DNA from: Devosia sp.
GTDB taxonomy: Bacteria; Pseudomonadota; Alphaproteobacteria; Rhizobiales; Devosiaceae
Assembly: GCF_028290625.1 (NCBI RefSeq)
Contig: NZ_JAQGJM010000034.1
Span: 173,385-237,384 of the forward strand
Reading direction: 5' to 3'
DNA length: 64,000 nucleotides
The position numbers and the translations under genes were made by a program. Of the stretch, positions 28,994-37,152 are shown piece after piece. The notes beneath the pieces were generated by a model that was given only the letters and a program-made list of their open reading frames with translations, was not told the origin of the DNA and did no database searches. The first letter of the stretch is position 1. Every line of letters begins with the position of its first letter.

Positions 28994-29962
28994 CTAAGGC
29001 TTTGTGGTGGGCAGCGGCGGCAAGGCCCGCGCCAGCACGGTTTGCAGATGATCGCCCAGCCGGCCTTCGCCGCCCGCAGCCAGCCAATCGGCCACAAGAC
29101 GGCCCGCCAATTCCTGATCGACCGGCAGGCCATTGGCCCAAAGTCCCGCTGGAATTCGCCGCGCCCGCTCGGCCGGATCGAACGGCAGGTGCAATAGCGC
29201 CACCGCCAGCGGCGCGGCGAAATACAGGCGCTGCGTATTGCCGGAAAGGAACTGGTCCCGCTCCTGCGCGCTCGGCCCCAGCCAATCGATCCAGGCGATG
29301 GCCGAAGCCATAGTCTCGTTGCGCCAGAACATCACCGGCGCTTCCGAACCCCAGAGCAGCCGCGACCAGCCGGTCTTGGCCAGCACCGCTTCACTCCAGG
29401 CCTTGAGCGCGGAGGGCTCAAACCCGCCATGGCGGGAGAACACGACATTGAAGCGCGGATGGGCGAACAATGCGGACGCCGGACCGGACGCCAATAGCGA
29501 CGGGCTGCTGCCCATGCCGGCGAAGTGCCCGCCAATGACTGTCAGCTCCGGATGACGCTCGAGGCTGTCCACCAGAATGCGGGCGCAGGTTTCGGACGAT
29601 ACCGCGCCGACAACAACCGCGATGCGCTTATGCTGTGCCAGCATTTCCAGCAGCCAAGGCCGTTCGGTGAGGTCGCTTTCCGTCAGCCGCAGGGCGCTGA
29701 AACCAGCCTCCAGTTGCGCCCGCGCCGCCGTCTCCATTTCAGCCCGATCATTGCCGAGCGGCACGCCGATGCCCCGAAACCGCTGCGGGTCGGTGCTGAA
29801 CGCCGCGTGGATCGGCGCGAAATCGGGCGAGCTATCGAACGAACACAGCACGGCCTGGCCGATGCCGTTGCGCTGCATCACCCCCTGATAGTGCTCGACG
29901 CTCTGGAAGCGCGGCAGGCCCACATGGGCGTAGGCATCAATGATCGGCAGCGTGTCGCTCAC
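28994..29962 (-). CDS. Amidohydrolase-family protein (TIM barrel)
   Basis: 322 residues resembling the amidohydrolase-2 group. It opens 'PIIDAYAHVGLPRF', where the family's metal-binding HxH is reduced to a single histidine. Later 'LTVIGGHFAG', 'FNVVFSRHGGFEP' and 'SRLLWGSEAPVMFW' match the barrel strands that carry a histidine and the final 'GSD' acid (here GSE). The altered first motif may mean a different metal site or lost activity. The start is a GTG that overlaps the aldo/keto reductase stop (GTGA). Inferred role: hydrolysis of a lactone, amide or similar product of the sugar pathway. Confidence 0.8.
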   Translation of the reverse strand: MSDTLPIIDAYAHVGLPRFQSVEHYQGVMQRNGIGQAVLCSFDSSPDFAPIHAAFSTDPQRFRGIGVPLGNDRAEMETAARAQLEAGFSALRLTESDLTERPWLLEMLAQHKRIAVVVGAVSSETCARILVDSLERHPELTVIGGHFAGMGSSPSLLASGPASALFAHPRFNVVFSRHGGFEPSALKAWSEAVLAKTGWSRLLWGSEAPVMFWRNETMASAIAWIDWLGPSAQERDQFLSGNTQRLYFAAPLAVALLHLPFDPAERARRIPAGLWANGLPVDQELAGRLVADWLAAGGEGRLGDHLQTVLARALPPLPTTKP

Positions 29963-30834
29963 TCGGCGTCCTCCGCCTGATAGACATGCGCGGTCATGCG
30001 CGGCAGGTCGGCAAAGTCGAATTGCGGCTTGAAGTTCTCGACCAGATCGACATTGAGATCGACCTCGGATGGCCAGCGCATGCCCACGATCGCCGAGTGC
30101 ACCCGACTATCGGACAGCACGAATTCCAGCGACACCTGGAACAGGTCCCTGGCCGATTGCCATTCCGGGGCCAGATACTTTGCCGCCCGCTGCAGGATAC
30201 CCGACGTCATGGTGCGCATGGTGACAACGCCGACATCGGCCTTATGGGCGTCGATCAGCATATGCTTGGCGGCGTGCTGATAAATGAAATTATAGGCCAG
30301 TTGGTAGACGTCGATTTCCGGGCGCGCGAGGAACTGAATCGCAGTCCACGGCTCCTCTGCGGTCAGCCCGATAAAGCCGATCTTGCCCTGGGCCTTAAGT
30401 TCGACCAGCGCTTCGAGCGGGCCGCCATCGACAACCTGGGCATAATCGGCCGCGGTGAACATGCCGCCGTGGAACTGGACGATATCGAGGTGGTCGGTTT
30501 GCAGGCGCGACAGGCTTTCATGGACGCTGTCGATGACGGCCTGCTTGCTCATCTTCTCCCAGCGTACCTTGGTGGCCAGCACCACCTCGTCACGCCGGGT
30601 TTTCATCACCTCGCCGATGATTCGCTCGCTATTGCCTTCGCCATAGCCGGGCGCGGTATCGACATAGTTGATGCCACGATCGATGGCGTGGTTGACGGTG
30701 CCGATGGCGGTCCGTTTGCCGGCTTCCGACCAGGGGTCCCAGTCATTGGCCTTGTTGACGCCGCCAAATGGATAGCCGCCCAGGGCGATCCTCGACACGT
30801 TCAGTCCGGTGCGGCCCAATTCGATTTTTTGCAT
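29959..30834 (-). CDS. Aldo/keto reductase
   Basis: 291 residues, an NAD(P)H-dependent oxidoreductase barrel. It has 'LGRTGLNVSRIALGGYPFGG', the catalytic-Asp/Tyr region 'AIDRGINYVDTAPGYGEGNSERIIGEVM', the lysine strand 'VVLATKVRW', and 'HESLSRLQTDHLDIVQFHGG' (where the usual catalytic His of 'QxH' is present). The ATG at 30834 is preferred because GGAAA lies 8 nt upstream; a TTG four codons earlier is possible. In a sugar operon it may oxidise or reduce a free sugar or oxo-sugar. Confidence 0.92.
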   Translation of the reverse strand: MQKIELGRTGLNVSRIALGGYPFGGVNKANDWDPWSEAGKRTAIGTVNHAIDRGINYVDTAPGYGEGNSERIIGEVMKTRRDEVVLATKVRWEKMSKQAVIDSVHESLSRLQTDHLDIVQFHGGMFTAADYAQVVDGGPLEALVELKAQGKIGFIGLTAEEPWTAIQFLARPEIDVYQLAYNFIYQHAAKHMLIDAHKADVGVVTMRTMTSGILQRAAKYLAPEWQSARDLFQVSLEFVLSDSRVHSAIVGMRWPSEVDLNVDLVENFKPQFDFADLPRMTAHVYQAEDAE

Positions 30835-30872
30835 CTGCGTTTCCAATTCTGTCGGCGGCCAAGGCCTGCCGG

Positions 30873-32339
30873 TTAGGCCATTTGCGCCAGCGCGGCGCCG
30901 ACGCCCGAAAGGTTGTCGAGCCGCATCTCCGCGTATTTCCGGCTGAGCACGATACCTTGCGCCCCGCCTTCGAACGCCGCGAGCACCGCTGCCGTCACCC
31001 GCTCGGGCGTGGTCTTGATCAAGTCCGGACCGCTCGTGGTGTCGCCGTCGATCATCGGCAAATCGCCCGGATTGGTCGGCGGCAATCCGGTTTCGGCCGC
31101 CTGGCCCACCGGAATATCGACATCGATACCGGCATAGACCATCCCACGTCCCTCGCTGCCGACGACAGCGCGCTGCACCTCGCGACGCACGGAATCGGCC
31201 GAAAAACCCGTGCTGGGTAGGTCCGCCAAAGGCCCCTCCTCCAGTCCCAGCATCTTGAGCAGGAGCGGATAGACCAGTGCCGGTTCGGCATCGCCGAAAA
31301 TGGCTTTGCTGATGGCGTTGACGAAGGTGAAAAACCGCGGCCCGGCGCTGGTGTGGTAGGTCGAGACCTTGATGAAATCGGCGATATGGCTGAGATCGGC
31401 GAAGTTCTGCCCGGCGCGGTAGAACGGACTGAACGACAGGTTGTGATAGAGGTCCCAGCCCACCTTCATGTCCGGCCTGTATGCCCGCACCGTGCCGATC
31501 ATGTCGCGGTATAATTGATGCTGCCCGTCAGCCCACAGCGACTGCCAGGACAGCAGCTCGGGATAGGTCAGCAACAGGCGCCAGAAGGTGACGAAGGCGC
31601 CGTCGGCCGACCGCTTGCCCTCCGAAATCGCCGCGTTCCACAGCACCAGCTTGCGATAACCCTCCTGCGCGCGGCGCCAGTCCACGCCGCGCTCGGCGGC
31701 CTTGGCCTTGCAATGCTCGCAGTAACATACGGCGAGGCCAAGCCCCTGCCGCGTCGGCTCCTGGATCAGCCGATCGAGCGGACCGGGACGAGCCGACGAG
31801 AACATCAGCCCATCGAGCGGATAGCTCTTCACGTAGTCCTCGACCAGTCCCAGCACCCAGTTGCGGTAGTCGGGATTGCTGAAGCAAGGCCGGCGCGCCG
31901 GCTTGTTCCAGATATCGACCTCAAGGCATTTGAGGAAATTGGGATAGCTGCGCAGGTGGCGCGCATGGCTGCTCTCGTCGAAATAGGCGAATGCCTTGAT
32001 GCCCCGCGCCTTGGCCTCGGGAATGACATCGGCCAGCATGTCCCAATCGGGATATTCCGGTGCCCGCCCGGCCCCGCCCAAAACGGTATTACCGTAAAAT
32101 TCGGGATGAACGGTCGCGTAGTTGCCGCCGAGCCATTCGAGGTCGGGCTGCGCGCCGCCATGGTCCGGCGGGGGAAAGCCCGGCCCGGCACGCCCGCCGG
32201 TGGCGCGGCTCCAGGTCGGCGTCGCAAGGAACACCGCGTTGACGCCGGCGCGCTGCTGCACGGTGTCGAGTACCGCGCCCACGCCTTCGTCCTGGAACGA
32301 GACGGCGCCGATCTGGATGCCGATGAGCTTGTCAGCCAT
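30873..32339 (-). CDS. Putative glycoside hydrolase (GHL-like barrel), 488 aa
   Basis: Unnamed protein with a probable TIM-barrel fold: 'QIGAVSFQDEGVGAVLDTVQQRAGVNAVFLATPTW', 'IPEAKARGIKAFAYFDES', 'YVKSYPLDGLMFSSARPGPLDRL', 'LAVCYCEHCKAKAAERGVDW' and 'MVYAGIDVDIPVG'. The CYCEHCK motif is shared with the 729-residue GHL6-like protein at 25596, which points to the same broad group without its C-terminal domains. No signal peptide. It sits 3 nt after the MalG-type permease, so it is part of the CUT1 operon and probably acts on the imported sugar. Confidence 0.75.
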   Translation of the reverse strand: MADKLIGIQIGAVSFQDEGVGAVLDTVQQRAGVNAVFLATPTWSRATGGRAGPGFPPPDHGGAQPDLEWLGGNYATVHPEFYGNTVLGGAGRAPEYPDWDMLADVIPEAKARGIKAFAYFDESSHARHLRSYPNFLKCLEVDIWNKPARRPCFSNPDYRNWVLGLVEDYVKSYPLDGLMFSSARPGPLDRLIQEPTRQGLGLAVCYCEHCKAKAAERGVDWRRAQEGYRKLVLWNAAISEGKRSADGAFVTFWRLLLTYPELLSWQSLWADGQHQLYRDMIGTVRAYRPDMKVGWDLYHNLSFSPFYRAGQNFADLSHIADFIKVSTYHTSAGPRFFTFVNAISKAIFGDAEPALVYPLLLKMLGLEEGPLADLPSTGFSADSVRREVQRAVVGSEGRGMVYAGIDVDIPVGQAAETGLPPTNPGDLPMIDGDTTSGPDLIKTTPERVTAAVLAAFEGGAQGIVLSRKYAEMRLDNLSGVGAALAQMA

Positions 32340-32342
32340 GGC

Positions 32343-33227
32343 TCAACCCTTGAGGCCGGTGGTGGCGATGCCATCGACCAGCCGCTTCTGGAAGAACAGA
32401 AAGATCACGAAGACCGGCAGCAGCGACAAGGTCGTCATGGCGAACATCGCGCCCCACGAGGACTGCCCCGACGCATCGAGGAACTGGCGCAAGCCCAGGG
32501 CCACCGTGTATTTTCGCTCATTGTTGAGATACAGAAGCTGGCCGAAAAAGTCGTTATAGGTCCAGATGAAGGTGAAGATCGTGGTCGTCACCAGAGCCGG
32601 GGTCAGCAGCGGCAGGATGATCAGTAGAAACGTCTGTCCGCGATTGCAGCCATCCACCATTGCCGCCTGCTCCAGCTCCACCGGAATGCCGCGGATGAAC
32701 TGCACCATCAGGAAAATGAAGAAGGCATCGACGGCGAAGAATTTTGGCACGATCAGTGGCAGGAAGGAATTAGTCCAGCCCAGCGTGTTGAAGATGATGT
32801 ATTGCGGCACCACGATGACGTGGAAGGGCAGCATCAGCGTGCCCAGCATCAGCGCGAACAGCACCGGCTTGAACTTGAAATTGATACGCGCAAACGCATA
32901 GGCGGCCAGCGAGCAGGAGAACAGATTGCCCACGATGGCGCCGGCGCAGATCATGAACGAGTTCAAATAAAAGGTCGTGAACGACACGCCCGTGCCCAGC
33001 GTCCAGCCCTTGATGTAGTTGGAAAAATCCAGGCTCGTGGGAATGGGATTGAGATCGGAGAAAATCTGACCTTCCGGCTTGAAAGAGCTGCCGATCATCC
33101 ACAACAGCGGGTAGAGCATCAGCACCGCGCCCGCGATCAGGCCGGCATGCAGCATCCAGCGGTAGTTCGGCTTTTTGGTGCGCGGGCGGGCTGCGGTGAC
33201 CATGGGATTACTTCGCGCTGTCGTCAT
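32343..33227 (-). CDS. Sugar ABC transporter permease, MalG/UgpE type
   Basis: 294 residues with six membrane segments. Features are 'LHAGLIAGAVLMLYPLLWMIGSSFKPEGQIF' at the start, the EAA loop 'VELEQAAMVDGCNRGQTFLLIILPLLTPAL', and 'FFQKRLVDGIATTGLKG' at the end, all standard for the second CUT1 permease. The first ATG overlaps the MalF-type gene by 20 nt; an ATG at 33203 just after that stop is an alternative, and neither has a strong ribosome-binding site. Confidence 0.95.
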   Translation of the reverse strand: MTTARSNPMVTAARPRTKKPNYRWMLHAGLIAGAVLMLYPLLWMIGSSFKPEGQIFSDLNPIPTSLDFSNYIKGWTLGTGVSFTTFYLNSFMICAGAIVGNLFSCSLAAYAFARINFKFKPVLFALMLGTLMLPFHVIVVPQYIIFNTLGWTNSFLPLIVPKFFAVDAFFIFLMVQFIRGIPVELEQAAMVDGCNRGQTFLLIILPLLTPALVTTTIFTFIWTYNDFFGQLLYLNNERKYTVALGLRQFLDASGQSSWGAMFAMTTLSLLPVFVIFLFFQKRLVDGIATTGLKG

Positions 33228-34179
33228 AGTGGACCCAATATCGGCTACTGAGGAAGGCCAGGGCCGTGAGCACGCCGATGATCACCAGCAGCACCCACGC
33301 CATGGCCGAGGCATAGCCCATGCGGAAATTCGCGAAGCCCTGCAGGTAGAGGTAGAGCGTGTAGAACAGCGTTGAATCCAACGGCCCACCGCTGCCGCCG
33401 CTGACGATGAAGGCCGGCGTAAAGGCCTGGAACGAGTTGATGATCTGCAGGATCAGGTTGAAGAAAATCACCGGGGTCAGCATCGGCACCGTGATCATCC
33501 AGAACTTGCGCCAGGGCCCGGCCCCGTCGACCGATGCGGCCTCGTATAGCTCCACCGGAATTTGCTTGAGGCCGGCCAGGAAAATGATCATTGGCGAGCC
33601 GAACTGCCACACATGCAGGATGATCAGTGTCCACAGCGCCTGCGATGGCGATGACACCCAGCTCGAACCCTCGATACCGAACACGGCCAGCGCCTGGCTG
33701 ACAATGCCGTCAAAGCCAAACACCTGCCGCCACAGGATGGCGATGGCGACGCTGCCGCCCAGCAAGGACGGGATGTAATAGGTGGCGCGATAAATCCCCA
33801 ATCCCTTGATCTTGGCATTGAGCACCATGGCCAGCGCCAGCGCGAAGGCGAGGTTGAGGGGCACCGCCAGCGCCACGTAGGTAAACGTCACCCGCAAGGC
33901 ATTGAGATAGCGGCCATCCTGGGTAAACAGGCGAACGTAGTTCTTGGCCGCGATCCATTCGGGCGGCTCCAGTAGGTTGAAGCTGGTGAAGGACAGGTAG
34001 AACGATACCAGCGTCGGCCCCGCCATAAAAAAGACCATGCCGATGATCCAGGGCGCCAGGAACAGGTAGCCCCAGGCATTGTCCGACAGGATATTGCGGC
34101 CGCGCGGCCGCGCCTTGACCGAGCTGGTCGTCGGCTGCGGCAATGCCTCGATGCTGGTGGGCGTGGGGGAAAGCGTCAT
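33208..34179 (-). CDS. Sugar ABC transporter permease, MalF/UgpA type
   Basis: 323 residues from the ATG at 34179 (MTLSPTPTSIE). The first membrane segment is 'AWGYLFLAPWIIGMVFFMAGPTLVSFYLSF', the EAA loop is 'ELYEAASVDGAGPWRKFWMITVPMLTPVI', and the end is 'FLSSRYWVHYDDSAK'. Typical first permease of a CUT1 carbohydrate importer. A 28-codon upward extension covers the intercistronic hairpin and is unlikely to be translated. Confidence 0.95.
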   Translation of the reverse strand: MTLSPTPTSIEALPQPTTSSVKARPRGRNILSDNAWGYLFLAPWIIGMVFFMAGPTLVSFYLSFTSFNLLEPPEWIAAKNYVRLFTQDGRYLNALRVTFTYVALAVPLNLAFALALAMVLNAKIKGLGIYRATYYIPSLLGGSVAIAILWRQVFGFDGIVSQALAVFGIEGSSWVSSPSQALWTLIILHVWQFGSPMIIFLAGLKQIPVELYEAASVDGAGPWRKFWMITVPMLTPVIFFNLILQIINSFQAFTPAFIVSGGSGGPLDSTLFYTLYLYLQGFANFRMGYASAMAWVLLVIIGVLTALAFLSSRYWVHYDDSAK

Positions 34180-34221
34180 CGGCCAATCAATTTGTCTGCG
34201 GGAACCGGCTGCAACCTGGCA

Positions 34222-34270
34222 CCCCCACGCATGCCGGGAACTGCAAGGCGCAGTCCCCGGCACGCGGGGG
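34222..34270 (-). promoter_or_regulatory. Intercistronic hairpin after CUT1 SBP gene
   Basis: A long hairpin starts 3 nt after the SBP stop: outer CCCCC/GGGGG, then GCCGGG/CCCGGC, one A-C mismatch, and ACTGC/GCAGT around a 5-nt loop. There is no U-tract. It lies between SBP and permease, like the malE-malF intercistronic structure that protects receptor mRNA in E. coli. Confidence 0.78.
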
Positions 34271-34273
34271 AGC

Positions 34274-35593
34274 TTATTCGAGGATGAACTCTGCCTCGTC
34301 GAAGAACTTGGAAACCGTGCCCGCTATGTCGCTCTGGCCGAAGGCGATCTCCTGGTGCGAACGCTGCATCAGGTCCTGGATCTGCCCGCCCTGGACTGGC
34401 CAGGACACGACTTCGGGCACGGCATGCTCCTGCACATACTGGATCATGTCGACCATGCTCTGCTCGATCGGCGACACGTCCGGGGAGACCAGCGCGGCGA
34501 TCTTGCTTGAGAGCGGCACGCCGCGCGCCATCAGGTGAATCTTGGCCGCGTCGGGGCTGTTGGTGACGAAGTTCAGGAACTGGATCGCCACATCCTTGTG
34601 CTCGGACGCCGCGTTTACATAAACCTGCATGCTCGAATTGATGAAGGCGCCGTATTTATCGCCGGACAGCGCCGTGCTGCCAATGCCGCTGGGGAAGGAC
34701 AATACCTTGAGCGGATTGGGTGCCAGCGCCTGCAGGGACGAGGCGATGGAGCTGTTAATCGGGTACATCGCCGCCCGTCCGGTGACGATGGGCGAGGTCT
34801 CAAAGCCCGTTTCGAGCGCGGTGATCTCGGCCGGCGGCACGACGCCAGCCTTGCGCAGCTCATCCCAGAAGGTGAACCATTCGGTCAGCTCGTCGGCGGT
34901 AAAATTGAGCTTGCCGTCAGGCGTATAGGCCGTCTTGCCGCGACCGCGCAGGAAGAATTCGAAGGGGTAGAACGAGCGCGTGCCGGCGGGTGCCCAGATA
35001 TCGGCGGAGCCATAAACCCCATCGGGGGTGGCATCGGCGATCGCCTTGGCCTTTTCGGCGAAGCCATCCCAGTTCCAGTCGAGGCCGGGCTCTTCCACCT
35101 TGCTGTCGGCAAACACCTTGGTGTCGATAAAGTAGCAGCCCGAGGCCAGGCCCCACGGAATGGAATAGAGCTTGCCGTCGACCTTGAGGGTTTCCAGCAC
35201 CGACTTGTTGGCGTCCGACAGGTCGAGCTCGCCCGAATTGATGTATTCATCCAGCTCCAGCAGTCGCCCGGACTTGATCAGCGCCTCGCGGCTATCGGAC
35301 ACCTGCATTATGTCCGGCGCGTTGCCGCCGGCAAATTCCGTCGACAGCTTGTCCTGATAACCAATCAGCCCGCCATATTGGGATTCCATGGTCAGGCCGG
35401 GATGCTCGGCCTCGAACAGGTCGATCATCTTGAGGGTTTTCTGGTGCCGGTCGTCGGAACCCCACCAGGCGATACGCATATCGATTTTGTCCTGGCCATG
35501 GGCAAGGCTCGAGAGCAATGGCAGGCCAGCCAGCGCCGTAGCGCCCATCAGCAGGGTGCGGCGGCTCAAAGTTCCGGGTTCGATTTTGGTCAC
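34274..35593 (-). CDS. Sugar ABC transporter substrate-binding protein (family 1)
   Basis: 439 residues from a GTG at 35593, chosen because GAGGAG lies 6-11 nt upstream. It gives a twin-arginine leader 'EPGTLSRRTLLMGATALAG' ending near 'LAHGQ'. The mature receptor has 'MRIAWWGSDDRHQKTLKMIDLFEAEHPG', 'YQDKLSTEFAGGNAPDIMQVSD' and 'YINSGELDLSD', typical of CUT1 sugar receptors. A longer frame to 35668 lacks a ribosome-binding site. It leads the operon of permeases, GHL-like protein, aldo/keto reductase, amidohydrolase and ATPase. An IclR-type motif lies 112-126 nt upstream. Confidence 0.94.
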   Translation of the reverse strand: MTKIEPGTLSRRTLLMGATALAGLPLLSSLAHGQDKIDMRIAWWGSDDRHQKTLKMIDLFEAEHPGLTMESQYGGLIGYQDKLSTEFAGGNAPDIMQVSDSREALIKSGRLLELDEYINSGELDLSDANKSVLETLKVDGKLYSIPWGLASGCYFIDTKVFADSKVEEPGLDWNWDGFAEKAKAIADATPDGVYGSADIWAPAGTRSFYPFEFFLRGRGKTAYTPDGKLNFTADELTEWFTFWDELRKAGVVPPAEITALETGFETSPIVTGRAAMYPINSSIASSLQALAPNPLKVLSFPSGIGSTALSGDKYGAFINSSMQVYVNAASEHKDVAIQFLNFVTNSPDAAKIHLMARGVPLSSKIAALVSPDVSPIEQSMVDMIQYVQEHAVPEVVSWPVQGGQIQDLMQRSHQEIAFGQSDIAGTVSKFFDEAEFILE

Positions 35594-35704
35594 AATGGTC
35601 TCCTCGCTGGCGCAGAGGCCGGCACTCATTGCGGTGCCGTGCGTCCTCGCTGCCATTGATCTGACCACAGGGCGCGCGCCCCAACCACGAGTTTGCCCCC
35701 GCTT

Positions 35705-35719
35705 TTCCGTATCGTGGAA
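35705..35719. promoter_or_regulatory. IclR-type operator candidate before the CUT1 SBP operon
   Basis: TTCCGTATCGTGGAA, identical over 15 bp to the copy at 25499. It lies in the spacer between the SBP gene and the 3' end of the GreA-like gene. Confidence 0.7.
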
Positions 35720-35767
35720 ATACCCATCGAGACGGGCTCAACGTGCAGCGGGGGCAGACCATATCGC

Positions 35768-36250
35768 CTAGGAGATAGCGATGATTTCGAGTTCTTGCTC
35801 GCCGACGCTCACTACATCCCCGATGGCTTTGCCCATCAGGAGTTTAGCCACGGGGGCGACGTAGGAGATCGTCGCGGCCTTGGGATCGGCTTCGTCCTCG
35901 CCGACGATGCGGTAGGTCCGTGTCTGCCCGTCGCCCCGGCTGAAGCTGACCGTGCTGCCAAAGGCCACGGTGCCGGTCGAGGCCGGATCAGGCACGATTT
36001 GCGCCGAGCGGACGCGTTCCGCAAAATAGCGCAGATCGCGCAACGGGCTGGCCGACTGCCGCCGGCGCTCATTCACGTCCTCGATCACGCTTGCCGCGTC
36101 GACGGCCTCGCGCGCCTGAGCAAGCTGCAACTCCAGCGCCTTCAATCCCGCTTCCGTGACCAGGTTAGGCTCGGCAGAAATCGGGCGGTCGGGCAGCAGG
36201 ATTTCCGAAGCGGTCTCGGCACTGTCCTCTTTGGTGAAAGCAACGCTCAA
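35768..36250 (-). CDS. GreA/GreB-family protein
   Basis: 160 residues from a TTG start at 36250, preceded by CGGAG at 8 nt; the frame extends 31 codons further with no signal. The N-terminal coiled coil (about 28-95, 'EAGLKALELQLAQAREAVDAASVIEDVNERRRQ') and C-terminal FKBP-like domain ('GTVAFGSTVSFSRGDGQTRTYRIVGEDEADPKAATISYVAPVAKLLMGKAIGD') fit the Gre/Rnk superfamily, which binds the RNA polymerase secondary channel. The acidic tip (DxxE in GreA) needed for transcript cleavage is not evident, so it may modulate rather than rescue polymerase. It lies between sugar genes and a GntR regulator. Confidence 0.85.
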   Translation of the reverse strand: MSVAFTKEDSAETASEILLPDRPISAEPNLVTEAGLKALELQLAQAREAVDAASVIEDVNERRRQSASPLRDLRYFAERVRSAQIVPDPASTGTVAFGSTVSFSRGDGQTRTYRIVGEDEADPKAATISYVAPVAKLLMGKAIGDVVSVGEQELEIIAIS

Positions 36251-36346
36251 TCTCAAACTCCGGTTGGCCTTCAGCGTCCATCTGGCAATCGGCAGGATAC
36301 TGCCGATGGCCGAGGACTGCCGCCCAATCGTCATGCCCAGCAATGG

Positions 36347-37072
36347 CTAATTGGATGTGGCGGTAAGACGCTTCGCCGGCTGCTGCGTTGCGCTCGGCCT
36401 CGGCTCGATGGACGCCTGGATGATGATGTCATCGCACGAACGCAGGCAATGCATCTTGGCGGCATATTCCGCGCGGGCCACGTCGCGGGCCGAGATCGCC
36501 GAAATGATCTCCTCATGCTCGCCCAGCACGATGGACTCTCTATCTGCCGAAAACCCGTACTTCATGCGCATGGCACGCATCAAATTCCGGTGCCGCAGGC
36601 GCACGGTCAGGGCCTCTCGATTGCCCGATATTTCGCCGAGCAAAGAATGAAATTGGTGGTTATTGTCGGCACGTTTTGGGACGTCACCCTTCAGCATCGC
36701 CTGCTCAAGCTTACGATGAATGGCAATCAACTCCATGATCTGCTCATCTGTGGCAATCTGAGCCGCGCGCCCGGCAAAGAAGGCATCGAGGATGCCGTTG
36801 ACCTCATAAATCTCCCGGATCAGGCGCGCGTCGATGGGGCGGACCGTCGCCCCCTTGTTGGGAGCGATGACGACAAGGCCCTCGCCCTGCAATTGCTGCA
36901 GTGCCTCACGGACGGGATTGGAACTCACCGCCAGGTCTATGCAGAGCGTGGGCACTTTGAGGCGCATACCGGGCGTGTAGGTGCCCGCGATGATACGGTC
37001 ACGAATCGTGTCCGCGACGCGGCGATAGCTGGTGTCAGAATGCGCAAACTCATCAAGCAAAACACTACCCAA
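36347..37072 (-). CDS. GntR family transcriptional regulator, FCD (FadR) subgroup
   Basis: 241 residues. The N-terminal winged helix (about 14-80) reads 'YRRVADTIRDRIIAGTYTPGMRLKVPTLCIDLAVSSNPVREALQQLQGEGLVVIAPNKGATV', and the C-terminal all-helical FCD domain (about 85-215) has the metal-site histidine pattern 'HHQFHSLLGE'-like and 'LGEHEEIISAISARDVARAEYAAKMHC'. The TTG start has GGAGG six bases upstream. The FCD class senses sugar acids and other carboxylates. It follows the dehydratase operon after a strong terminator, so it is probably transcribed separately and may control that operon. Confidence 0.92.
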   Translation of the reverse strand: MGSVLLDEFAHSDTSYRRVADTIRDRIIAGTYTPGMRLKVPTLCIDLAVSSNPVREALQQLQGEGLVVIAPNKGATVRPIDARLIREIYEVNGILDAFFAGRAAQIATDEQIMELIAIHRKLEQAMLKGDVPKRADNNHQFHSLLGEISGNREALTVRLRHRNLMRAMRMKYGFSADRESIVLGEHEEIISAISARDVARAEYAAKMHCLRSCDDIIIQASIEPRPSATQQPAKRLTATSN

Positions 37073-37092
37073 CCGGCGCCTCCATTGTTCTT

Positions 37093-37127
37093 AAAAGGTC
37101 GTAGCCACACCTCCGGCTACGACCTTT
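37093..37127 (-). terminator. Rho-independent terminator of the dehydratase operon
   Basis: A perfect 13-bp stem AAAGGTCGTAGCC/GGCTACGACCTTT with an 8-nt loop. Read on the minus strand it ends in TTTTAAG. It lies 26 nt after the dehydratase stop and before the GntR gene. Confidence 0.85.
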
Positions 37128-37152
37128 GTCTACCATAGCCCACAAGCCTCTT

